DNA of 64,000 nt, from NCBI GenBank assembly GCA_014874485.1, contig JADBJK010000063.1, forward strand, positions 1 through 64,000, read 5' to 3'. The stretch comes from Chloroflexota bacterium. GTDB taxonomy: Bacteria; Chloroflexota; Anaerolineae; DTLA01. Every line of letters begins with the position of its first letter. Position 1 is the first letter of the stretch. Below the pieces are notes generated by a model that was given only the letters and a program-made list of their open reading frames with translations, was not told the origin of the DNA and did no database searches. Positions 19,302-28,880 of the stretch are shown piece by piece. The position numbers were made by a program, and so were the translations under genes.

Positions 19302-19959
19302 TCCCTTCGCCGCGCTGTACGACTCGTGGTTTGACACGCCTCTGGGCGGCACGGTGGACCTGCTGGAGAAGGACCTACTGTTGCGGTTCATGGGGCCGGT
19401 GGCGGGCCAGGCGGCGCTGGACGTGGGCACGGGGACCGGCCACTTCGCGCAGTTCCTCGCCGGGCATGGGGCGCGGGTGGTCGGCGTGGACATCTCGCGG
19501 GCCATGCTGCGGGTCGCCGCGGCCAAGCCGGACATGCCGCCCCTGGTCCAGGCCGACGCCGCGGCCCTGCCCTTCACCGATGCCGCCTTTGACCTGGTGC
19601 TGTCGGTAACGGCGCTGGAGTTCGTCCCGGATGCAGCGCGGGCGGCGGCCGAGATGGCGCGGGTCTGCCGCAGGGGTGGGCGATTGGTGCTCGGCGTGCT
19701 GAACGCGTGGTCGCCGTGGGCCTGGGTTCGGCGCAGGGCGGCCCGCCGCAACCCGTCGGATCCCTTCGCGGCGGCGCACTTCTTCTCGCCGCCGGAGTTC
19801 GTGAGGCTGGTCGCGCCGTATGGCGAGGTGCGATGGAGCAGTTCGGTTTTCATCCTGCCGGGCGGGCAGGGGCTGCGCGCCGCGTGGCCGCTGGAGCGCA
19901 TCGGGCGCAAGGCTCTCCGTCCGTTCGGCGCGCTTCTGGTCGGGAGGGTGGACGTATGA
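19285..19959 (+). CDS. SAM-dependent class I methyltransferase
   Basis: ALDVGTGTGHFAQFLAGHGARVVGVDISRAMLRVAAAKPD...DAAFDLVLSVTALEFVPD. Confidence 0.88.
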   Translation: MQGPFDPFAALYDSWFDTPLGGTVDLLEKDLLLRFMGPVAGQAALDVGTGTGHFAQFLAGHGARVVGVDISRAMLRVAAAKPDMPPLVQADAAALPFTDAAFDLVLSVTALEFVPDAARAAAEMARVCRRGGRLVLGVLNAWSPWAWVRRRAARRNPSDPFAAAHFFSPPEFVRLVAPYGEVRWSSSVFILPGGQGLRAAWPLERIGRKALRPFGALLVGRVDV

Positions 19960-20222
19960 TGGGTGTATCCGCGCAGGTGAGTCTGTACCCGTTGGGGCAG
20001 GAAGACCTGGGTCCGGCGATTGAGGAGATTTGGAAGGCACTGGCGGCGCACGGTCTGGAGTACACGCCCGGACCGATGAGCACGCTGACGTGGGGCGACG
20101 ATGAGGTGATTCTGAGCGCGCTGCGGGACGGCTTCCGCCGCGCCGCCGAGCACGGCCCCGCGGTGCTGGTCATCACGCTGACCAATGCGTGCCCCACGCC
20201 GCGAAAGGAGGGAGGCGCATGA
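19956..20222 (+). CDS. Thiamine-binding / YkoF (MTH1187)-like protein
   Basis: MMGVSAQVSLYPLGQEDLGPAIEEIWKALAAHGLEYTPGPMSTLTWGDDEVILSALRDGFRRAAEHGPAVLVITLTNACP. Confidence 0.8.
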   Translation: MMGVSAQVSLYPLGQEDLGPAIEEIWKALAAHGLEYTPGPMSTLTWGDDEVILSALRDGFRRAAEHGPAVLVITLTNACPTPRKEGGA

Positions 20223-21034
20223 GGCGGAGCGCGCAGGTCAGAGCGCCCGGCATCGGGCAGGCAATTGCCGAATACGGCCCGGCGGTGCTGCTGGTGGCGC
20301 TGGTGTTCGCGGCGTGGGAGGCGGCGACGGCGGTGTGGAAAATCCAGGCGTGGCTGCTGCCCGCGCCGTCGGCCATCGCCAAGGCGGCGGTGGACGCCCG
20401 CGGTCTTCTGGGGCCGCACCTGGCGCAGACGGTGGTGGAGACGCTCGTCGGGTTCGGCGCGGCGCTGGCGGTCGGGCTGCTCCTGGCGCTGCTGATAGAC
20501 CTATCGGCCACGCTGCGGCGGGCGCTGTACCCGCTGCTGGTCATCTCGCAGACGATTCCCATCATCGCGGTGGCTCCCCTGCTGGTCATCTGGTTCGGCT
20601 ACGGGTTGCTCCCCAAGGTTATCGTGGTGGGGCTGGTGTGCTTCTTCCCCATCGTGGTGGGCACGGCCGACGGGTTGCGCTCCACCGACCCCGACCTCAT
20701 CGCGCTGCTCCAGTCCATGGGGGCCACGCGCCGCCAGGTGTTCTTCAAGGTGCGCGTCCCGGCGTCGTTGCCCGGGATGTTCACCGGCATCAAGGTGGCT
20801 ATCACGTACAGCGTCGTCGGGGCCATCATCGGCGAGTGGGTGGGGGCGAGCCGAGGGCTGGGCGTGTTCATGCTCCGCGCCACCAACTCGTTCCGCACCG
20901 ACTGGGTCTTCGCCACCATCGCCGTCGTGTCGGCGCTGAGCCTGGCGCTGTTCCTGGCCGTGGTTGGGATAGAACGGCTCGCGCTTCCGTGGTTCTACAC
21001 CAAAGCGCGTGAAGAAACATGGGAAGAGATGTAG
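20219..21034 (+). CDS. ABC transporter permease (ThiX-like, SsuC/TauC family)
   Basis: LYPLLVISQTIPIIAVAPLLVIWFGYGLLPKVIVVGLVCFFPIVVGTADGLRS...GAIIGEWVGASRGLGVFML. Confidence 0.9.
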   Translation: MRRSAQVRAPGIGQAIAEYGPAVLLVALVFAAWEAATAVWKIQAWLLPAPSAIAKAAVDARGLLGPHLAQTVVETLVGFGAALAVGLLLALLIDLSATLRRALYPLLVISQTIPIIAVAPLLVIWFGYGLLPKVIVVGLVCFFPIVVGTADGLRSTDPDLIALLQSMGATRRQVFFKVRVPASLPGMFTGIKVAITYSVVGAIIGEWVGASRGLGVFMLRATNSFRTDWVFATIAVVSALSLALFLAVVGIERLALPWFYTKAREETWEEM

Positions 21035-21044
21035 GAGGTGTACC

Positions 21045-22037
21045 ATGTCCAAACGTGTTCTGTCTGCGCTCATGGTGCTCGCGCTCGTGGTCTTGGCGGC
21101 ATGTGGCCCCAAAGCCACGCCCACGCCAGCACCAACGCCCGCGCCCGTGAAGGCTACGCTGTCGCTGGACTGGGTGCCGAACACCAATCACACGGGCTTC
21201 TACGTGGCGCTGGACAAGGGCTGGTACAAGGAGCAGGGGATTGACCTGGACATCCAGATTCCATCGGACCCTGCGGCGGCGCTCAAGCAGGTCGCCTTCG
21301 GCCATACCGAGTTCGGCGTGAGTTTCCAGGAGGAGGTTACCATCGCGCGGTCGCAGGACATTCCGGTGGTATCCCTGGCCGCCATCATCCAGCACAACAC
21401 GTCGGCGTTCGCATCGCTGAAAGAGAAGAACATCACGCGCCCGAAGGACTTTGAGGGCAAGACCTATGCGTCCTACGGCCTGCCGCTGGAGCAGGCGGTC
21501 ATCAAGGGGCTGATGGCGTGCGATGGCGCCGACTTCAGCAAACTGACGTTTGTGGACGTGGGGTTTGACGCCTTCCCCGCGCTGCTGGGCGGGCGCGTGG
21601 ACATCGCCTGGATTTTCCTGGCGTGGGACGGCGTGCAGGCGCAGATCAAGGGCTATGAGTTGAACACCATCCCGCTGTACGGCTCGTGCGTGCCCGACTA
21701 CTACACGCCGGTGGTCATCGCGGGCGAGAAGACCATCCAGGAGAAGCCCGACCTGGTGCGCCGATTCATGGCCGCCACGGCGAAAGGGTACGAGTACGCC
21801 ATTGCGCACCCAGCGGAGGCCGCCGAGATTCTACTGAAGCACGCGCCGGAGAGCGACCCGGAACTGATTCGCCGCAGCCAGGAGTGGCTCAGCCCGCGCT
21901 ACAAGGCCGACGCGCCCAAGTGGGGCGTGCAGAAGGCGGAGGTGTGGCGCACCTTCGGCGACTGGATGAAGACCAACGGCCTCATCACCGGCGACTTTGA
22001 CCCCGACAAGGCGTTCACCAATGAGTTCCTGCCCTGA
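21045..22037 (+). CDS. ABC transporter substrate-binding lipoprotein (NMT1/THI5-like, ThiY-type)
   Basis: VLAAC lipobox; LSLDWVPNTNHTGFYVALDKGWYKEQGIDLDIQIPSDPAAALKQVAFGHTEFGVSFQEEV. Confidence 0.92.
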   Translation: MSKRVLSALMVLALVVLAACGPKATPTPAPTPAPVKATLSLDWVPNTNHTGFYVALDKGWYKEQGIDLDIQIPSDPAAALKQVAFGHTEFGVSFQEEVTIARSQDIPVVSLAAIIQHNTSAFASLKEKNITRPKDFEGKTYASYGLPLEQAVIKGLMACDGADFSKLTFVDVGFDAFPALLGGRVDIAWIFLAWDGVQAQIKGYELNTIPLYGSCVPDYYTPVVIAGEKTIQEKPDLVRRFMAATAKGYEYAIAHPAEAAEILLKHAPESDPELIRRSQEWLSPRYKADAPKWGVQKAEVWRTFGDWMKTNGLITGDFDPDKAFTNEFLP

Positions 22038-22797
22038 TGCGCCCTGCAAACTGGAACTGACCGGCATCACCAAATGGTTCAAGGTGGATGGGGTGCCGCT
22101 GAAGGCGCTGGAGGACGTGCGGCTCCACGCCCGCGCAGGGGAGTTCGTCTCCATCATCGGCCCCAGCGGCTGCGGCAAGAGCACCCTGTTCAACATCATC
22201 TGCGGCCTGCTGGAGCCGGACGAGGGCCAGGTGCTGCTGGACGGGCAGGTGGCCTCGCGCCGCGCCGGCCTGGTGGGGTACATGCCGCAGAAGGACCTGT
22301 TGCTGCCCTGGCGCTCGGTGCTGGACAACGTGATTCTGGGGCCAGAACTGCGGGGCGAGGACTTGCGGGAGAGCCGCCGCGAGGCCAGGGAACTCCTGCC
22401 GCTGTTCGGGTTGGAGGGGTTCGCCGACGCCTATCCGGCGGTGCTGTCGGGCGGGATGAAGCAACGGGCCGCTTTGCTCCGCACGTTCCTGACCCACCGC
22501 GAGGTGCTGCTGCTGGATGAGCCGTTCGGCGCGCTGGACGCGCTGACGCGCATGGAGTTGCAGGAGTGGCTGCTGGGGGTGTGGGAGCGTTTTCGGAAGA
22601 CGATCCTGTTCGTTACCCACGACGTGGATGAGGCGGTGTTCCTGTCGGACCGCGTATACGTGCTGACGCCGCGCCCCGGTCGGGTGCGCACGGTCATTCC
22701 CGTGCCGCTGCCCCGGCCGCGGGCGCGCTCCATCATCGCGTCGCCCGAGTTCGCCGCGCTGCGCTACCAGTTGCTGGAGGCGCTGGCGCTGCGATAG
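22021..22797 (+). CDS. ABC transporter ATP-binding protein (ThiZ-type)
   Basis: GPSGCGKSTLFNIICGLLEPDEGQVLLDG...LSGGMKQRAALLRTFLTHREVLLLDEPFGALD. Confidence 0.92.
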   Translation: MSSCPDAPCKLELTGITKWFKVDGVPLKALEDVRLHARAGEFVSIIGPSGCGKSTLFNIICGLLEPDEGQVLLDGQVASRRAGLVGYMPQKDLLLPWRSVLDNVILGPELRGEDLRESRREARELLPLFGLEGFADAYPAVLSGGMKQRAALLRTFLTHREVLLLDEPFGALDALTRMELQEWLLGVWERFRKTILFVTHDVDEAVFLSDRVYVLTPRPGRVRTVIPVPLPRPRARSIIASPEFAALRYQLLEALALR

Positions 22798-22870
22798 GGG
22801 CGGCGCTTGCCGGGCAACGGCGTTGTTGGGGCGCGAACGGCACGGAAGGCCATGCGCTTCTTGCGTCCCC

Positions 22871-24154
22871 TCACCGGAACTGGGGCAGATACGCCGCGTG
22901 GGTGCGGAGGAGCTCGTCCAGCACCCGCCGCGCTGTCTCCGTGTCGGGCACGACGGGATCCAGCGCCAGCGCCTGAAGCGCCGCCGCTCGGTCGCCCTGC
23001 ACCGCCGCCTGCACTACCAGTTCCTGGATGGCCACCTGCCGGGCGCATAGTTCCGCGATGCCTGCGGGGAGCGGGCCGACCTGAAGTGGCAGAATCCGGT
23101 CGCGGGCGACCCACGCGGGCACTTCCACGATGGCGCCGTCGGGCAGGTTGGGAATGGCGCCGTCGTTCACCACGTTTACCGCTTCCTCAAACTCGCCGTC
23201 GCCGGCCCAGAGCGCCGCGATGACCTGCTGGGCACGCTCCACCGACGGGCCGGCAAGCCATCGGCGGGTGGCGTCGGCATCGCCGCGGACGATGGCCTCC
23301 ACGTCGCCCCGCACCTGCGCCACCTTGCGGTGGTACCAGTCCCAGTCGTACCCCTCGGTGCCCACGTGCCGCCATGCGTCGCCGATGTACTCGCCCGCGT
23401 GCTGGTCCCCCACCGCCGGGAACAGGCCGAACACGTCGTACAGTTCGCGCGATAGCGGCTCAAACCCGGGCGGCATCTGCCCAAGCCGCTCGCGGAACAG
23501 GGGGTAGAGGTCATCGCCCGTGCGGCGGTCGGTCATGGACAGAATCCACGTGAAGTGGTTGAGGCCCGCAGCCAGCAGGCGGATGTCGTCGGGGCGCACG
23601 CCTAGGACCTCGGACACGATGCGGTAGCCCTCGTGAATCTGGTGGCACAGACCCACGAACCGCAGTCGCGTGTGTCGGGCCAGGGCCAGGCACAGGCGCG
23701 ACATGGGGTTGGTGAAGTTGATGACCCACGCCCGCGGGGCCAGCGCCTCTATGTCGCGGGCGATGTCCAGCAGCAGGGGGATGTTGCGCAAACTGTGGGA
23801 CAGGCCGCCCGGCCCGCCGTTCTCGCCCAGGACATGGCGCACGCCGTGCCGCAGGGGAATCTCAAAGTCCAGTTTCCACGTCCGCTCGCGGTCCACGGCC
23901 ACCGACACCACGACGAAGTCCGCGCCCGGCAGCGCCTGCCTGCGGTCTGTGGTGGCCGAGATTCGGCACCCGCGGCCCAGCGCGTCGTTCAGCCGCTCGG
24001 CGAAGCGGAGCACAGGCTCCAGCCCTTCTCCCGCGATGTCCACCAGGACGATCTCGCTGCCTTGCAGCGCAGGCGACAGCAGCAGGTCGCGGATGGTGGT
24101 GGGGCCGAAGATGACGCTGGCCGCGCCGATGAGCACGATTTTCGGGCTTCTCAT
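22871..24154 (-). CDS. Glycoside hydrolase family 4 protein
   Basis: MRSPKIVLIGAASVIFGPTTIRDLLLSPALQGSEIVLVDIAGEGLEP...FTNPMSRLCLALARHTRLRFVGLCHQIHEG. Confidence 0.9.
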   Translation of the reverse strand: MRSPKIVLIGAASVIFGPTTIRDLLLSPALQGSEIVLVDIAGEGLEPVLRFAERLNDALGRGCRISATTDRRQALPGADFVVVSVAVDRERTWKLDFEIPLRHGVRHVLGENGGPGGLSHSLRNIPLLLDIARDIEALAPRAWVINFTNPMSRLCLALARHTRLRFVGLCHQIHEGYRIVSEVLGVRPDDIRLLAAGLNHFTWILSMTDRRTGDDLYPLFRERLGQMPPGFEPLSRELYDVFGLFPAVGDQHAGEYIGDAWRHVGTEGYDWDWYHRKVAQVRGDVEAIVRGDADATRRWLAGPSVERAQQVIAALWAGDGEFEEAVNVVNDGAIPNLPDGAIVEVPAWVARDRILPLQVGPLPAGIAELCARQVAIQELVVQAAVQGDRAAALQALALDPVVPDTETARRVLDELLRTHAAYLPQFR

Positions 24155-24174
24155 GTTCTCTCCTAGACGATGGA

Positions 24175-24600
24175 ATGGGGGCTGCGTATGCTCCGCCGCT
24201 GGGATTGCGGGCGAAACGAAGCAGCCCAGTCGGTTCACGTGCGGCGCACCTCCGAGATGCGTTGCGCGTGCCTTCTCATGTCATTGCGAGCGGAGCGAAG
24301 CAATCTCGCTTGACGAGATTCTTCGGCGCTGCGCGCCTCAGAATGACAGTGCACCGAGATTGCTTCGGGCACTTTGTGCCCTCGCAATGACACCCTCTCT
24401 GTCATTGCGAGCGGAGCGAAGCAATCTCGCACCCCGGGGATCCACGTGCGACGCACCTCCGAGGTGCGTCGCACGTGCCTTCTCATGTCATTGCGAGCGG
24501 AGCGAAGCAATCTCGCTTGACGAGATTCTTCGGCGCTCCGCGCCTCAGAATGACAGTGCACCGAGATTGCTTCGGGCACTTTGTGCCCTCGCAAGGACAG
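24175..24600. repeat. REP/MITE-like cluster with duplicated block (offset about 205 bp)
   Basis: tcatgtcattgcgagcggagcgaagcaatctcgcttgacgagattcttcggcgct.cgcgcctcagaatgacagtgcaccgagattgcttcgggcactttgtgccctcgcaa occurs twice; 35-bp palindrome at 24443-24477. Confidence 0.85.
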
Positions 24601-24714
24601 GCGCTCCCGCCCCGATTTTGCCACCGAAGGCCGCCTTTCGCAACAATCGGTTCTGTGCTATGATACACAGGGACGGAGCAGTCCCGAAGAGCGTGCCTCT
24701 GCGCGGAGGTTGCG

Positions 24715-25746
24715 ATGAGCACAGGCTACGTATACGACCCAATCTTCCTAGAGCACGATTTGCGAGGGCACCCCGAAAGCCGCGACCGACTCTGGCGCGT
24801 GATCCAGTTCCTCCGGGAGCAGCGCATCACCGAGCAGATGATCCCCATCCCCGCGGCCCCGATCCTTCGCCGATACCTGGAGTTGAATCATTCGGAGGCG
24901 TACATTGACCTGGTGGCCGAGGTGGCGGCGTCGGGCGGGGGATACCTGGACCCCGACACCTACGTTATGCCGCGGAGTTACGAGGCGGCGCTCTTCGCCG
25001 CTGGCGGCGTGCACGCGGCGGCGGTCGCTGTGCTGCGCGGGGACGTGAGCAACGCCATTTGCCTGGTGCGCCCGCCCGGGCATCATGCGCTCCGCAATCG
25101 GGGCATGGGCTTCTGCATCTTCAACAACATCGCGGTCGCGGCCCACGCGGTTCGGGCCGACGGGCTGGCAAGCCGCATCCTCATCGTGGACTTTGACGTG
25201 CACCACGGCAACGGCACCCAGGCCAGTTTCTACCGGGACCCCGACGTGCTGTTCTTCTCCACGCACCAGTATCCCTACTACCCGGGCACCGGCAGCATCC
25301 ATGAGATCGGCGATGGGCCGGGGCGGGGCTACACCATCAACGTCCCCCTGCCCCCCGGCACGGGCGATGGCGCCATGCGAACCATCTACGAGCAGATTCT
25401 GTGGCCGGCGGCACGGCGGTTCGCGCCCGAGTTGATCCTGGTCTCGGCGGGGTATGATGCTCACTGGAGCGACCCGCTGGCTTCCCTTGCCCTGTCCCTG
25501 CGTGGCTATGCGTGGATATGCCGCGAGTTGGTGAAGATGGCGAAGAAGGTCTGCGGCGGGCGAATCGTGTTCACCCTGGAGGGCGGATACCACACCGAGG
25601 TGTTGCCGCGCGCCGTGTACAACACGTGCCGCGCGCTGCTGGGGTTGCCGGAAGAGGGCGATCTGGACCCGCTGGGGCCGTCGCCGCGACCGGAGCCCTC
25701 GCTGAATTCCCTGGTCCGTTCGCTGCGCGAGGCGCACGGGTTGTAG
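24715..25746 (+). CDS. Histone deacetylase / acetoin utilization-like family protein
   Basis: LVRPPGHHALRNRGMGFCIFNNIAVAAHAVRADGLASRILIVDFDVHHGNGTQASFYRDPDVLFFSTHQYPYYPGTG. Confidence 0.95.
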   Translation: MSTGYVYDPIFLEHDLRGHPESRDRLWRVIQFLREQRITEQMIPIPAAPILRRYLELNHSEAYIDLVAEVAASGGGYLDPDTYVMPRSYEAALFAAGGVHAAAVAVLRGDVSNAICLVRPPGHHALRNRGMGFCIFNNIAVAAHAVRADGLASRILIVDFDVHHGNGTQASFYRDPDVLFFSTHQYPYYPGTGSIHEIGDGPGRGYTINVPLPPGTGDGAMRTIYEQILWPAARRFAPELILVSAGYDAHWSDPLASLALSLRGYAWICRELVKMAKKVCGGRIVFTLEGGYHTEVLPRAVYNTCRALLGLPEEGDLDPLGPSPRPEPSLNSLVRSLREAHGL

Positions 25747-25789
25747 CGATCCCCCGGCGCGGAGGGAAGCCGCCAAGAATCTCGCCAAC

Positions 25790-25975
25790 CGAGATGCTTC
25801 GCTCGCAATGACAGATGGGGTGTCATTGCGAGGGGCGAAGCCCCGAAGCAATCCCCGGAGCGTGAGATTGCTTCGCTTCGCTCGCAATGACAGATAAGGT
25901 GTCATTGCGAGGGGCGAAACCCCGAAGCAATCCCCGGAGCGTGAGATTGCTTCGCTTCGCTCGCAATGACAATGG
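25790..25975. repeat. REP-like element duplicated in tandem (about 81-bp period)
   Basis: ggtgtcattgcgaggggcgaarccccgaagcaatccccggagcgtgagattgcttcgcttcgctcgcaatgaca, two copies. Confidence 0.85.
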
Positions 25976-26152
25976 GGGGGAGCCTATTGCATTCGTGTCC
26001 ATTCGCGCGGATGCGCATCCGAACGCGGGTACCGCACGCGCCGACCCACCCCCCAGGACACAACCGGACGGCAACGACAGTGGGTTGTCGGAACAGGCCG
26101 CCCGCGCTATAATGGCCGTGTGCGACGCCGCCAAGACTCCGGAGATGAGACG

Positions 26153-27424
26153 ATGGACGTGAACCGCATTCGCGCCGATTTTGAGCCGCTTGCCCGCGAG
26201 CGCAACGGCAAGCCGCCGATTTACTTTGACAACGGCTGCATGACCCTGCGGCCGCGGGCCGTGATTGACGCCATGTGCGCGTACTACACCCAGTTCCCCG
26301 CGTGCGGGGGCGCGGGCCGCAGCCATCACTGGTTCGCCCAGGAGACCAACGAACGCGTGGAGGCGGCGCGCGAAAGCATCCGCCGATTCCTCAACGCGGC
26401 CCACACCGACGAGATCATCTTCACCCGCAACACCACCGAGGGCATCAACCTGGTGGCCCGCGCGTTCCCGTTCCAGAGGGGCGACGTGGTCCTCACCACC
26501 GACAAGGAGCACAACTCCAACCTGGTCCCCTGGCAGTACATGGCGGCCAAGATGGGCATTGAGCACCGCGCCATCCCCGTGCGCGCCGACAACACCTTTG
26601 ACCTGGACGCGCTGGAGTCGGCGCTCAAGGATCCACGGGTGAAACTGGCTGCGTTCGGGCATGTGTCCAACCTGGACGGGGTGGAGATTCCCGCGCGCGA
26701 AATCATCCGCATGTGCCACGAGCGCGGCGTGCAGGTGCTGCTGGACGGCGCGCAGAGCGTTCCGCACCAGCGGGTGGATGTGCAGGCGCTGGGGGTGGAC
26801 TACTTGGCGTTCTCGCTGCACAAGATGTGCGGGCCCAGCGGCGTGGGCGCGCTGTACGTCCGCCGCGAGCACTACGCCCACCTGGACAACTTCCTAGTGG
26901 GCGGCGACACCATCCGCGACACGTGGGCCGACCGCCCGCCAGAGTTCTTGCCCCCGCCCTACAAGTACGAGGCGGGGTTGCAGGACTACGGCGGCAGGAT
27001 CGGCGCGGGCGCGGCGGTGGAGTACCTGGAGCGCCTGGACATGCAGGCGATTCACGAGCACGAGGTTGCCCTCAACCGCTGTCTCACCGAGGGCCTGTCG
27101 CAGTTTGAGGAATTGGAGATCATCGGCCCGCCCGAGCCGGAGAAGCGCGGCAGCATCATCTGCTTCTTCACCAAGAAGCCAGGGCTGGGCCTCCTGGCCG
27201 ACATGCTGGACGAGCGAAGCAACATCATGGTGCGCTCGGGCATGTTCTGCGTCAACTCGTGGTTCAACGCCCGCCGCATCAGCCGCAACGTTACGGCCGT
27301 GCGCGTGTCGCTCTACATGTACAACACGCTGGACGAGTGCAAGGTCTTTCTGGACACCGTGCGCGAAATCCTTGCCGAACCGATGTTTGAGGGGCTGCCC
27401 ATACTCCCCGTGCGGGAACCGTAA
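26153..27424 (+). CDS. PLP-dependent aminotransferase class V (divergent cysteine desulfurase/SufS-like)
   Basis: IIFTRNTTEGINLVARAFPF...DYLAFSLHKMCGPSGVGALYVRREHY...MVRSGMFCVNSWFN (possible active-site Cys loop). Confidence 0.85.
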   Translation: MDVNRIRADFEPLARERNGKPPIYFDNGCMTLRPRAVIDAMCAYYTQFPACGGAGRSHHWFAQETNERVEAARESIRRFLNAAHTDEIIFTRNTTEGINLVARAFPFQRGDVVLTTDKEHNSNLVPWQYMAAKMGIEHRAIPVRADNTFDLDALESALKDPRVKLAAFGHVSNLDGVEIPAREIIRMCHERGVQVLLDGAQSVPHQRVDVQALGVDYLAFSLHKMCGPSGVGALYVRREHYAHLDNFLVGGDTIRDTWADRPPEFLPPPYKYEAGLQDYGGRIGAGAAVEYLERLDMQAIHEHEVALNRCLTEGLSQFEELEIIGPPEPEKRGSIICFFTKKPGLGLLADMLDERSNIMVRSGMFCVNSWFNARRISRNVTAVRVSLYMYNTLDECKVFLDTVREILAEPMFEGLPILPVREP

Positions 27425-27446
27425 CCGCGCGACCAGGTGAACGGAT

Positions 27447-27845
27447 ATGTCGGACAAGGTTATCATCCAGAAGTTCCGCGAAATCTTCACCGGCCCAAGC
27501 CCGTATCTCGGCAGGTTGCAGGATGCCACCGTCTGCGCCGACGCTCTGGCATGCCGCGGAAGCAAAGACCACCTCTACCTGTACGCCCGCATCGTGGGCG
27601 ACCGGATTGAGGACGTGAAGTTTGAGTGCGGCATGTGCGACCCCGAGATGTTCGTTACGGCCGACATCATGTGCCGCCTCGTCCACGGCCGCCGCGTGAG
27701 CGAACTGGCCTACGTGGACTGGCCCACGTTCAGCGCGGCGCTGGGGTTTGAGTCCGAGGACATGCAGGCGCACTTTGAGGGCGCGCGCAGGGTGCTGGAC
27801 GCGCTGGTGGAGCACCACTGGGCGGGCAAGCCCTGCGAGTTCTAG
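27447..27845 (+). CDS. NifU/IscU N-terminal-like iron-sulfur scaffold protein
   Basis: LQDATVCADALACRGSKDHLYLYARIVGDRIEDVKFECGMCDPEMFVTADIMCRLVHGRR. Confidence 0.65.
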   Translation: MSDKVIIQKFREIFTGPSPYLGRLQDATVCADALACRGSKDHLYLYARIVGDRIEDVKFECGMCDPEMFVTADIMCRLVHGRRVSELAYVDWPTFSAALGFESEDMQAHFEGARRVLDALVEHHWAGKPCEF

Positions 27846-27852
27846 GGGGCCT

Positions 27853-28731
27853 ATGCCCAGGCTCGGCGCGCACATGTCCATCGCGGGCGGGGTGGATCGC
27901 GCCATCTTGCGCGGGCACTCCATCGGCTGCGAGGCCATCCAGATTTTCACCAAGAGCAACAACCAGTGGCGGGCCGCGCCGCTCACCGACGACACCCTGG
28001 TGCGGTTCCACGCCAACCAGCAGGCCACCGGCATCGGCCCCGTCGTCGGGCACGACGCGTATCTCATCAACCTGGCCTCGCCGGATCCGGCGCTGTGGCG
28101 CAAGTCGGTGGACGCCTTCGTGGAGGAGATGGAGCGCGCCGGACGTATGGGACTTCCGTACCTCGTTACGCACCCGGGGGCGCACACCGGCGCGGGCGAG
28201 GAGGTCGGCGTGCGCCGCGTGGCCCAGGCCCTGGACGAAATCCACGAGCGCACGGCCCACATCCCGACCATGATTCTGCTGGAGACGACGGCGGGCGCGG
28301 GAAGCACCCTCGGCGGCTCGTTTGAGCAATTGGCCGAGATCATCGCCTGGACGCGGCATCCGGATCGGCTGGGCGTCTGCCTGGATACCTGCCACGCCTT
28401 CGCCGCGGGGTACGACCTGCGGACGCCGGAGACCTACGCCGCCACGTTTGGCGCCTTTGATCGCATCCTGGGCCTGCACCGCCTGCGGGTGTTTCACCTC
28501 AACGACTCCAAGCGCGAACTGGGCAGTCGGGCGGACCGCCACGAGCACATCGGCCGGGGGGTTCTGGGGCTGGAGGCGTTTCGGCTTCTGCTGAACGACC
28601 CCCGCTTCGCCGACCGGCCCATGATTCTGGAGACGCCCAAAGGCCCCGACATGGCCGAGGATGTGGAGAACCTGCGGGTGCTGCGGTCGCTCATGGGCGA
28701 AGCGTCCCCTGCGGCGGGAGGTCGGGGATGA
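27853..28731 (+). CDS. nfo: Endonuclease IV
   Basis: MPRLGAHMSIAGGVDRAILRGHSIGCEAIQIFTKSNNQWRAAPL...GVCLDTCHAFAAGYDL...RHEHIGRGVLGLEAFRLLLND. Confidence 0.95.
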   Translation: MPRLGAHMSIAGGVDRAILRGHSIGCEAIQIFTKSNNQWRAAPLTDDTLVRFHANQQATGIGPVVGHDAYLINLASPDPALWRKSVDAFVEEMERAGRMGLPYLVTHPGAHTGAGEEVGVRRVAQALDEIHERTAHIPTMILLETTAGAGSTLGGSFEQLAEIIAWTRHPDRLGVCLDTCHAFAAGYDLRTPETYAATFGAFDRILGLHRLRVFHLNDSKRELGSRADRHEHIGRGVLGLEAFRLLLNDPRFADRPMILETPKGPDMAEDVENLRVLRSLMGEASPAAGGRG

Positions 28732-28880
28732 GGAAGAAGCGGATTCTCAAGCCCGATGGGCGGTATCTGATCCTCTACGAATTCGGCGAAGCCGAGCCGT
28801 CTGCGGCTGTTGGCTCTGACACCGGCCTGGCGTATAATAGGCCCGAACCCGAAACCACACCAACGGATGGGAGTAACGTC

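Noticed and set aside
24175-24908. 412-aa and similar ORFs across the repeat cluster before the HDAC-like gene
   Set aside because: Composed of duplicated repeat sequence (TCDAPPRCVARAFS...) and out of frame with the real gene at 24715.
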